The notes under the pieces: model-generated | Seen by the model: the letters and a program-made list of their open reading frames with translations, nothing else | What the model was told of the DNA's origin: nothing | Database searches by the model: none | Assembly: GCA_046726215.1 (NCBI GenBank) | Contig: JBKPAA010000015.1 | Location: 1 to 64,000, forward strand | Origin: DASQUK01 sp046726215 | GTDB taxonomy: Bacteria > Actinomycetota > Acidimicrobiia > Acidimicrobiales > VFJN01 | Direction: 5' to 3' | Length of the DNA: 64,000 nt | In this document: piece after piece, positions 8,744-16,031 of the stretch | Layout of the letters: each line of letters opens with the position of its first letter | How positions within the stretch are numbered: position 1 is the first letter of the stretch | Program-made: the position numbers and the translations under genes

Positions 8744-8851
8744 CGCACCTGTCGTCCACCGTACTAGCGGTTTTCGGCCAGAGCGGTAGACCGTCACTCA
8801 GTTGGCCGAATCCCGCCAGTCATCGCCACGCCAAGGGCGTAAAAGGAGCGC

Positions 8852-10345
8852 ATGAGCGGACAGCAACAGTCGAACCTCGCCGGCGCGATCGTAGGAACCA
8901 GCCAGCGCATGGCGGCGAGCAACGTCGACATCGCCGGGCTCGACGGCAGTCTCGTGAGGTTGACTGCGGAACAAGTCGCCGAGCTCGACTCGCGGGTTCA
9001 GTGCCGGTTGCTTCGCGCAGGCGACCCCGGCTGGGACCAAGCCGTGCTGGTCTGGAACGGCATGGTCGCGAAAGCCCCTGCATTCGTTCTTCAGCCGACC
9101 TCGGCCTCCGACGTCGCTGCGGCCGTGGGGTTCGCGCGTGACCACGGCCTGTTGCTGAGCGTCAAGGGCGGAGGCCACAACATGGCCGGAACTGCGATCG
9201 CCGAGCGCGGGCTGACGCTCGACATGTCCCGCATGAGCCACGTCGCGGTCGACGCTGACGCCAGGCTCGCGTACGTCGGGGCCGGGTGTCTGCTCAAACA
9301 CGTCGACCGCGCGACACAGGCGCACGGGTTGGCAACCGTACTCGGCAGCTTCAATTCTGAGGTCGGCGTCGCCGGACTGACGCTCGGCGGCGGTCTGGGT
9401 TACCTCACGCGGCGCTTCGGCTGGACCGTTGACAACCTCGAGGCAATCCAGATCGTCAGCGCTGACGGCGTGGTCCGCACGGCCAGCCGCGACGAGCAGC
9501 CGGAGCTCTTCTGGGCGCTCCGGGGCGGTGGAGGCAACTTCGGCGTCGTCACTCGGTTCACGTACCGCCTCCACGAGGTCGGCCCGACGATCACCGGAGG
9601 CCTCGTCGTCTTCGATGCCGACCGGGTCGACGACGTACTCGCGGTGTACCGCGACCTCACCGGGTCGGCGCCCCGCGAGCTGACCACGGCCGTCACCGTG
9701 CGCCTCGCCCCGCCGGCCCCGTTCCTCCCCGAGGAGTGGCACGGCAGGCCGATCGTCGGGCTGCTGGTGTGCCACAGCGGCGCCGAGGCGCAGGCCGATC
9801 TCGCCCTCGTTCGGGGCCTCGGCGACCCGATTGCCGACGTGGTGAGCCAGAGGCCTTACGTCGAGCAGCAGGCGCTGCTCGACGGTATGGAGCCCAGGGG
9901 CAACCGCTACTACTGGAAGACCGAGTACCTCGCTGCGCTTTCGAACGAGTTCCTCGACACCTTCCGTGAGAGTGCCATGAAGGTGACGTCTCCGCTGGCG
10001 GAGTCGATCCTCATCCACCTCGCGGGTGCGCTGAACGAACGGGCCGACGACGACGGGGCGGTCGGCAACCGCGACGCCCGCTACCTGACCGCGTTCGCCG
10101 GTCAGTGGCCCGCCCACGCCCGCGACGACGAGCACGTGGCCTGGGTACGAGAGGCGTGGAAGACGATCCGGCCGTTCTCGACGGGCGGCAACTACCTCAA
10201 CTTCCAGACCGCTGACGAAGACGCGGAGCGTCTTCGGGCGACGTACGACACCAACTTCGACCGCCTCGTCGAGGTGAAGGAGAAGTACGACCCGGGCAAC
10301 CTGTTCCGTGTCAACCGCAACATCGCTCCCAGCACGGGCGGGTAA
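8852..10345 (+). CDS. FAD-linked oxidoreductase, berberine-bridge-enzyme type
   Basis: A 497-residue oxidase of the PCMH/BBE group. The FAD-binding domain shows the covalent-flavin histidine His109 in SVKGGGHNMAG and the GLTLGGGLGYL loop. The Cys that doubly tethers FAD in many homologues is replaced (GSFNSEVGVAG), so single covalent attachment is expected. The C-terminal BBE motif Y-D-P-G-N-L-F-R-V-N-R-N-I is intact. Family members oxidise alcohols, sugars or polyketide-type substrates with O2. Its stop overlaps the start of the FAD monooxygenase gene by one base (TAATG), so the two oxidases are probably co-translated and act on related compounds. Confidence 0.9.
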   Translation: MSGQQQSNLAGAIVGTSQRMAASNVDIAGLDGSLVRLTAEQVAELDSRVQCRLLRAGDPGWDQAVLVWNGMVAKAPAFVLQPTSASDVAAAVGFARDHGLLLSVKGGGHNMAGTAIAERGLTLDMSRMSHVAVDADARLAYVGAGCLLKHVDRATQAHGLATVLGSFNSEVGVAGLTLGGGLGYLTRRFGWTVDNLEAIQIVSADGVVRTASRDEQPELFWALRGGGGNFGVVTRFTYRLHEVGPTITGGLVVFDADRVDDVLAVYRDLTGSAPRELTTAVTVRLAPPAPFLPEEWHGRPIVGLLVCHSGAEAQADLALVRGLGDPIADVVSQRPYVEQQALLDGMEPRGNRYYWKTEYLAALSNEFLDTFRESAMKVTSPLAESILIHLAGALNERADDDGAVGNRDARYLTAFAGQWPAHARDDEHVAWVREAWKTIRPFSTGGNYLNFQTADEDAERLRATYDTNFDRLVEVKEKYDPGNLFRVNRNIAPSTGG

Positions 10346-11466
10346 TGACCTTGCGCTCTCCGACCTCTGCGCGCATCCTCGTCGTCGGTGCTGGCATCGC
10401 CGGTCTCGGCACCGCCCGAGCACTCGCCCGTGCCGGGTTCGCGGCCGAGGTCGTGGAGCGGCAGCGGACGTGGCAGGAGGCCGGTGTCGGCATCTACCTG
10501 CCCGGTAACGCGGCCCGTGCCCTCCGCACACTCGACCTCGAGCACGCGGTCGTCGACAAGGCCGTCGTCATCACGAGCCAGCGCGTGTGCGATCACCGGG
10601 GCCGACTGCTTGTCGAGGTCGACGTGGCGGGGTTGTGGAACGGCGTCGGACCCTGTCTCGCGCTTCGGCGGGCGGATCTCCACGCCGTTCTGCTGGAAGG
10701 GGCCGAGGTGCCGATCCGGATGGATGTCGACGTTCGCGGCCTCCACCACGGAAACGGGCCGCTCACGGTCGAGTTCGGCGGCGGCGACGCGGCCGAGTAC
10801 GACCTCGTGATCGGCGCTGATGGGATTCACAGCAGCGTGCGCGCGCTCGCCTTTCGCAGCGAGGCGGCGGCGCGGCCAGTGGGGCAGGTGGGGTGGCGCT
10901 TCGTCGCCGACTGCCCGACCCAGGTCACGACCTGGTCGGTGATGCTCGGTCACCGGACGGCGTTCCTCACACTCCCGATCGGGGACGGCCGCGTCTACTG
11001 CTACTGCGACGTGATCCCGTCCGGCCCAGACCCGCACGACCACCTCGACCGACTCTTCTCTGCGTTCGCCGAGCCCGTGCCCGCCATCCTCGACACGCTC
11101 CGGCGCTCGGGGCCAGCCCACAGGTCGACGATCGAGGAAGTCACGCTCGACGCGTGGGTGCGCGGATGCGTGGTGCTCGTCGGTGACGCGGCGCACGCCA
11201 CGTCCCCGAACATGGCGGAGGGTGCGGCGATGGCGCTGGAGGACGGGTTGGTGCTCGCCGACACCCTCCGGCGGCTCGGCGTGAGCGCCGCGGCTCTCTC
11301 GGCCTTCGAGGCTCGCCGCCGGCCCCGCACCGACTGGGTGCAGGCGCAGACGCACCATCGCGACCGGACTCGCTACCTGCCCGCCGCGGTCCGGAACGCC
11401 AGCCTGCGCGCCTTCGGCCCAAGGATCTTCCGATCGAACTACAGACCTCTGCTCGCCGAGGCCTAG
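10345..11466 (+). CDS. FAD-dependent monooxygenase (PHBH/UbiH family)
   Basis: A 373-residue group A flavin monooxygenase that would hydroxylate an aromatic or similar substrate using NAD(P)H and O2. It has the N-terminal dinucleotide motif VVGAGIAGLGTARALARAGF, the middle DG motif (DLVIGADGIHSSVR) and the C-terminal FAD ribityl motif LVGDAAHATSPNMAEGAAMA. The ATG at 10345 shares its A with the stop codon of the upstream oxidase gene, indicating an operon of two flavoenzymes. The substrate is unknown. Confidence 0.92.
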   Translation: MTLRSPTSARILVVGAGIAGLGTARALARAGFAAEVVERQRTWQEAGVGIYLPGNAARALRTLDLEHAVVDKAVVITSQRVCDHRGRLLVEVDVAGLWNGVGPCLALRRADLHAVLLEGAEVPIRMDVDVRGLHHGNGPLTVEFGGGDAAEYDLVIGADGIHSSVRALAFRSEAAARPVGQVGWRFVADCPTQVTTWSVMLGHRTAFLTLPIGDGRVYCYCDVIPSGPDPHDHLDRLFSAFAEPVPAILDTLRRSGPAHRSTIEEVTLDAWVRGCVVLVGDAAHATSPNMAEGAAMALEDGLVLADTLRRLGVSAAALSAFEARRRPRTDWVQAQTHHRDRTRYLPAAVRNASLRAFGPRIFRSNYRPLLAEA

Positions 11467-11526
11467 TTCGACGGCCTTCGCGCCGCAGAGGCGCTCATCA
11501 TCGGCGATCCGTGGGGCCAGGGTGGC

Positions 11527-12480
11527 TCAGGCGGCGTACCGGTGTCGGAACCAGTCGACGGTGCGCCGCACGGCGTCCCGATGCGGGGTCGGCTCGAATG
11601 GTCCGAAGGCGCCCTGGAACTTCGAGGCATCCGAGACGAACGGCCGCTCGAACTGGTAGAGCGTCTCGTTCAGCTCCCGCACCAGCGGGTTGAACAGGCC
11701 GACCAGTCTGATCATCGGGCGGGGGGCGACGCCCACCTTCGGCGCGAGCCCGGCCGCCTTGTAGACCAGCGTCAGGAACTGCCGGCCGGTGAGGGGCTCC
11801 GCGGCCGGCAAGTGCCACACCTGGCCGTCGGCCTCCTGGCGTTCACCCAGCGTCACCAGAGCGCGCGCCATATCCTCCAGGTAGTTGAGCGTGTGGGGCT
11901 GGTCGAGCGAGCCGAGCCAGCGCGCCCGCTTGTCCCGCAACACGGGCTTCATGAGGTTGTCACCCACATTCGTGGTCGTGCCGCGGGGGCCGTAGTAGTC
12001 CGAGGAGCGGCCAATGGTGCAGCGCAGCCTCCCCTCGCGGTGCGCCCGCAGGATGGCTGCCGCCATCTCGACGCGGACGCGGCCCTTCTTACCCTGGGCC
12101 CGCTGGGGTGTCTCCTCGGTCATCGGACCCTCGGGTGGCCCGTACACGTACAGGTTGTCCGCGAACACGAGCTTGGCGCCCGCCTCCGCCGTGCCATCGA
12201 GTACCGCGCGGGTCAGCGGCGGGAACAACTCAACCCATTTCGTATAGCCGGGTTGGGCGCAGTGGTAGACGACGGCCGCACCGGCGCACGCCCGGCGGGC
12301 ACCGTCCGGCGTGGCCACGTCGGCTGCGACCTGCTCGACACCCTCCGGCACGTCCGCCGCACCCGACCGCGTCACCGCCCGCACCGGAAGTCCACGGACA
12401 CCCAGCTCGCCGACGACCGCCGAACCGGTTCCACCCGCCGCCCCCAAGACGACATGGAGCGTAGAAGCAGAAGACACCAC
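11527..12480 (-). CDS. NAD(P)-dependent epimerase/dehydratase-like SDR
   Basis: An extended short-chain dehydrogenase of about 317 residues. It has a Rossmann motif V-L-G-A-A-G-G-T-G-S-A-V at the N-terminus, a V-V-Y-H-C-A segment and a D-N-L-Y-V-Y-G-P strand. A Lys in the expected Tyr-x-x-x-Lys position is not obvious, so it may bind cofactor without classical catalysis. There are two adjacent GTG codons (12480 and 12477). A TAAGCT box at 12484-12489 lies six bases before the second, which suggests leaderless translation from 12477. The target of reduction or epimerisation is unknown. Confidence 0.85.
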   Translation of the reverse strand: MVSSASTLHVVLGAAGGTGSAVVGELGVRGLPVRAVTRSGAADVPEGVEQVAADVATPDGARRACAGAAVVYHCAQPGYTKWVELFPPLTRAVLDGTAEAGAKLVFADNLYVYGPPEGPMTEETPQRAQGKKGRVRVEMAAAILRAHREGRLRCTIGRSSDYYGPRGTTTNVGDNLMKPVLRDKRARWLGSLDQPHTLNYLEDMARALVTLGERQEADGQVWHLPAAEPLTGRQFLTLVYKAAGLAPKVGVAPRPMIRLVGLFNPLVRELNETLYQFERPFVSDASKFQGAFGPFEPTPHRDAVRRTVDWFRHRYAA

Positions 12481-12588
12481 CGGAGCTTAGGCATGGAGCA
12501 CCGCCGGCGGCGGGCCGGCACACCGGCCTCCGCCAGATGCATCACCACCTCGACCCACGGCACCGCATCAGTGGCGGCGGGGACGGGT

Positions 12589-13122
12589 CTACGAGGGCCG
12601 GGAGGCGGTCGTCGGGCCCGGGAGGCCCTCGCCCTTTACCCGGCTGGCTTCCCCGCGGGCGTGTGCCGCGCACCGGTGGCCGTCGTGGTCGTGGTGGACA
12701 CCGGGGGGCTCGGCGGTGTGTTCGAGGATGCGGCATAGGGCAGCCTGGCCGCTGTGGTGAACTGACGCCTTCGCCTGCTCGAAAACGCCTCTGAGCGTGT
12801 TTCGGAGAAGCTGGAGGTTGGCAATCGCAAGATCGATGTCGCGGAGGTGGGCATCGATGAGAGCGAGGACGTCTGGGCCGGGCGGATGACCGCCGTCCTG
12901 GCGCAGTTCGATCAACGCCTGGATGTCCTTCAATCCGAGGCCCAGGGCGCGCGCTTGGCCGATGAAGCGCAGCAGCCTCAGGTCTTCGTCGGTGTACAAC
13001 CGATAGCCGGCGTCGCTGCGCGGGGCTACTGGCAGCAGGCCTCGTGCCTCGTAGAGGCGAACGGCCCTCGGGGTGAGCTGAGCCCGCCGGGCTGCCTGGC
13101 CCACCGTGAACTTTCTGGTCAT
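12589..13122 (-). CDS. MerR family transcriptional regulator
   Basis: A 177-residue regulator. The N-terminal winged HTH begins F-T-V-G-Q-A-A-R-R-A and contains the RAVRLYEARGLLP recognition region, followed by GYRLYTDEDLRLLRFIGQAR. A dimerisation helix follows. The C-terminus has Cys and a His cluster (CRILEHT...HHDHDGHRC) that could bind metal or a thiol-reactive ligand. The gene is divergent from the NmrA-type gene at 13178. A perfect palindrome in an overlong promoter spacer between them (13144-13160) is the expected MerR binding site, so it very probably controls that neighbour and itself. Confidence 0.93.
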   Translation of the reverse strand: MTRKFTVGQAARRAQLTPRAVRLYEARGLLPVAPRSDAGYRLYTDEDLRLLRFIGQARALGLGLKDIQALIELRQDGGHPPGPDVLALIDAHLRDIDLAIANLQLLRNTLRGVFEQAKASVHHSGQAALCRILEHTAEPPGVHHDHDGHRCAAHARGEASRVKGEGLPGPTTASRPS

Positions 13123-13138
13123 GACGCTGATCGTCCTC

Positions 13139-13170
13139 TTGACCTTGACCCAGGGTCAAGCTCATACGGT
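13139..13170 (+). promoter_or_regulatory. MerR-type promoter with operator in a 20-bp spacer
   Basis: The -35 box is TTGACC (13139-13144) and the -10 box is TACGGT (13165-13170), separated by 20 bp instead of 17. The spacer holds the perfect dyad CTTGACCCAGGGTCAAG (13144-13160, centre 13152). This is the classical MerR arrangement in which the regulator untwists an overlong spacer. The predicted transcript starts near 13177, one or two bases before the GTG of the NmrA-type gene. Confidence 0.85.
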
Positions 13171-13177
13171 GATCGAC

Positions 13178-14041
13178 GTGGTCGGATCGAAGTCTCCCGG
13201 AGTGTCGGTGACCGTCTTGGTGGCCGGGGCAACTGGCCGTTTTGGGGACATCTGCGGCAGGCTCCTCGAGAGGAACCGTCGGGTCTTGGCATTGACCCGG
13301 CATCCGACGTCAGCCGCCGGTCGGCGACTCGCAGCACTCGGTGCCCAAGTTGTCTCGGGCGACTTCGACGATCCCGAGACGCTGCGAACCGCCATGGCGG
13401 GCGTCGCCTCTGTATTTGCTACTGGCACCATGCACCGCGCCGGGCCCGACGGTGAGTTGCGTCACGGCAGGAACATCGCCGATGCCGCCCACGCAGCGGG
13501 CGTGGGCCACCTCGTATGGGTGTCAGGGGCCGGCGCCGTTCCCGGCACGGGTCTCGCTCTCTTCGATGTCAAGGCCGAGGTCGAGCGCCACCTGACGTCC
13601 GTGGGTGTCCGCCGCACGATCCTGGCGCCCGTCTACCTCATGGAGAACCTGTTCAATCCGTGGAATCTTGCCCCGCTGCGAGCTGGCAAGGTGCGGACGT
13701 TCATCCGCGCCGCCACCAAGCTGCAACAGGTTTCGATCAGCGACGTCATCGACTTCGCCATCCTTGCCCTCGAACAGCCAGACCGGTTTGCAGGCCAGCG
13801 CATCGAAATCGCCGCCGACGAGCCGACCGCCGAGGAAATGGCTGCGGTGCTCACTCGAGCGGTCGGACGGCCTTTCGGCATCGACCAGGCTTCACCAGAC
13901 GACGCTGGCCCTGGTCTCGCACCATTGTTCGACTGGCTCGATCGCTCGGACCACAGTGTCGACATCGACGATGTTCGCCGCCGGTACGCGGTTCCGGGAC
14001 GGACCGGCCAAGGTCGTCCTTACGACTCCAGGAGCAGGTGA
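13178..14041 (+). CDS. NmrA-like NAD(P)-binding SDR
   Basis: An atypical SDR of the NmrA/HSCARG group (about 287 residues) that binds NAD(P) and often acts as redox sensor or quinone/ether reductase. The Rossmann motif is V-L-V-A-G-A-T-G-R-F-G, followed by ALTRHPTS and VSGDFDDPETL. The GTG at 13178 is chosen because it sits at the predicted transcript start of the MerR-type promoter; the frame extends upstream through the promoter to 13106, which is unlikely to be translated. The end of the protein is out of register with the family: after DIDDVRRRY it runs into sequence shared with a VOC gene fragment. Confidence 0.85.
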   Translation: MVGSKSPGVSVTVLVAGATGRFGDICGRLLERNRRVLALTRHPTSAAGRRLAALGAQVVSGDFDDPETLRTAMAGVASVFATGTMHRAGPDGELRHGRNIADAAHAAGVGHLVWVSGAGAVPGTGLALFDVKAEVERHLTSVGVRRTILAPVYLMENLFNPWNLAPLRAGKVRTFIRAATKLQQVSISDVIDFAILALEQPDRFAGQRIEIAADEPTAEEMAAVLTRAVGRPFGIDQASPDDAGPGLAPLFDWLDRSDHSVDIDDVRRRYAVPGRTGQGRPYDSRSR

Positions 14042-14261
14042 CGCGATCACGCTGAATGCAGACCCGGCGGGGGCAGAACTAGCCGGCAGACGCGGCGGCA
14101 TTAGCCACTTCGGTTTCCGACTCAAGGATCCGCAGCGCTTGGAGGAAGCGATAAACGAGGTCGAAGCTGCAGGCGGACGGCTCGCTGGGCGTGGAGAGCA
14201 CACGCCCGGGGTCCCGCTCGCCTATGTCACGGACCCGGACGGGTACGTCATTGAGCTGTAA
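13971..14261 (+). pseudogene. C-terminal part of a VOC family protein
   Basis: The frame from the ATG at 13971 encodes the second half of a glyoxalase-fold protein: FRDGPAKVVLTTPGAGDAIT, GGISHFGFRLKDP, A-I-N-E-V-E-A-A-G-G and the closing PLAYVTDPDGYVIEL. The first VOC half is missing. The fragment overlaps the last 70 bases of the NmrA-type gene in another frame. A deletion apparently joined the two genes, trimming the 3' end of one and the 5' half of the other. No gene is seen in 14262-14390. Confidence 0.65.
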
Positions 14262-14390
14262 CCCTTACCTGCTGACCTCGCAGCCGCCGTTACGGCCCGG
14301 CACGGCCCAGCACGTCGAAGAGAAATCCCAGGTCAGACGGCATTTGGTCAATCTCTGTACGCGCATCGTCCGCTGTAGGACTGATCTGGA

Positions 14391-15794
14391 CTACCAGGCG
14401 GTGGGCTTTTCGGGTTGGTACAGCCAGACGTCGAAGAAGTGCTTCAGGTCCATCCCGCTGCGCTGCTCGGCGAGGTCGATGAACTGGGCTGTCGTCACGT
14501 TGCCGTAGCGATTCAGCGTGGCCCAGTCGCGCAGCACCGTGAAGAACGTGTCGTCCCCGATCTTCTCCCGTAACGCCTCGAGGGTCATCGCCCCGCGGTA
14601 GTAGATCGTGCCGTTGAACATGAAGACGGGTGTACCAGGGTCGCCGGGCGGAGGCGTCCAGAAGGCGGTGTCCTGGGCCGGGGTGTTGTACAGCTGCTTG
14701 AACCACTGCGCCGCCGACTTGTTGCCCTGGTACTCGCTCCAGATCCATTCCGACCAGGTGGCGAAGCCTTCGTGCAGCCAGATGTCGGGCCACGTCGTGA
14801 GGGTCACCGAATCGCCGTACCACATGTGGGAGATCTCGTGAACGAGCGTCGCCTCGTCCGGCATCCGGTCGAACACCGGCTTTGTCTGCGTCTCGAGTGA
14901 GTAGCCGACGACCTTGGCGCTGTCGACGACCGCACCGACGGCATTGAACGGGTACGGCCCGTAGATCGACGTGAAGAAGTCGACCGCCGCCGGAAGCTTG
15001 CCCAGCACCTGGCCCTTTGGAAGCTGTGGATCCACGGCGACGTACGTCGGAATTCCCGCCGAGGTGGTCGAGATGGTCAGGTCGAACCGGCCGAGTGTCG
15101 CCGTTGCGAGATAGGGGGCCATCGGATCGGTCTCTTGCCAGACCCAGGTCGTTCTGCCACCGGCCGTCTGGTTGGAAACGAGGACTCCATTCGCCATCGC
15201 CGTGAGCCCGGCCGGCACGGAGATGCTGAAGTCGAACGTTGCCTTGTCGCGCGGGTTGTCGTTCACCGGGTACCACGCCGGTGACCCCTGTGGCTCGCCG
15301 ACCACGAAGGCGCCATCATCGGTCGGGACCCAGCCCTCGATCGATTGATCGGGGTCGGTGACGACGGCGGGCGTGCCGGCGTAGTCGATCACCACCGTGA
15401 ACACCGTGCCGGCTCTCAGGCCGGTCCGAGGCGTGATCACGAGCTCCTGCTCACCACTGCGGGCATAGGCAGCGTCGTGGCCGCTGACGAGCAAGCGCGA
15501 GATCGAGAAGCCCCGCAGGTCCAGGTCGAGGCTGGAGAGGTTCTGCGTCGCGCTCGCCGTGATCACGGCGGTGCCCATCAGCTGGTTCGTCGATGGCTCG
15601 TACGACAACGTCAACGCGTAGTGCGTCACGTCGTAGCCGCCGTTGCCGGCGTTCGGGAAGAACGGATCGCCCAGCCCAGCGGACCCCGGAACGAAATCCA
15701 CCGCCGCCGCCGGTGCGACCGTGGCCAGGCTGACGGTCGCCATCGAGATCGCGCCGAAACCCAGCAGGCGCCTCGCCACACGCGTCAGCTTCAT
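14391..15794 (-). CDS. Secreted M1 family metallopeptidase
   Basis: A 467-residue zinc aminopeptidase-like protein. The ATG at 15794 follows a strong GGGAGGGGG Shine-Dalgarno sequence. Residues 1-32 form a Sec signal peptide (KLTRVARR, hydrophobic core, APAAAV). The zinc site HEISH is at 319-323 with the third ligand Glu342, exactly 18 residues later (WLHEGFATW). The usual GAMEN exopeptidase motif is replaced by a region around V-V-G-Y-S-L-E-T, as in other shortened actinobacterial members. The C-terminal M1 helical domain is largely missing. It should cleave peptides outside the cell. Confidence 0.93.
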   Translation of the reverse strand: MKLTRVARRLLGFGAISMATVSLATVAPAAAVDFVPGSAGLGDPFFPNAGNGGYDVTHYALTLSYEPSTNQLMGTAVITASATQNLSSLDLDLRGFSISRLLVSGHDAAYARSGEQELVITPRTGLRAGTVFTVVIDYAGTPAVVTDPDQSIEGWVPTDDGAFVVGEPQGSPAWYPVNDNPRDKATFDFSISVPAGLTAMANGVLVSNQTAGGRTTWVWQETDPMAPYLATATLGRFDLTISTTSAGIPTYVAVDPQLPKGQVLGKLPAAVDFFTSIYGPYPFNAVGAVVDSAKVVGYSLETQTKPVFDRMPDEATLVHEISHMWYGDSVTLTTWPDIWLHEGFATWSEWIWSEYQGNKSAAQWFKQLYNTPAQDTAFWTPPPGDPGTPVFMFNGTIYYRGAMTLEALREKIGDDTFFTVLRDWATLNRYGNVTTAQFIDLAEQRSGMDLKHFFDVWLYQPEKPTAW

Positions 15795-16031
15795 GGCCCC
15801 CTCCCATGGTTGCGGGTGGCCGCAACGCTAGAGGCCGGCACGATGGCGCGACTAGGACCGACATGAAGATCAACCGTCGGCCTCTTGACGCTGGGGTCTC
15901 GGAGGGCGCCGACCGCGACGTCGCCGGAGCCGAACCGCCGTGTGCCCGACCGGCGGTGTTACGTTCGTCCACGCCCGGCCAGGCGAGTGCGCCGAAGGCG
16001 GGGGTGCACAAGAGTTAGCCAGGGGGATCGT

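Noticed and set aside
12589..14041. An operon of MerR and NmrA genes on one strand
   Set aside because: They are divergent with a shared control region; the plus-strand frame starting at 13106 runs through the promoter and is not a real start.
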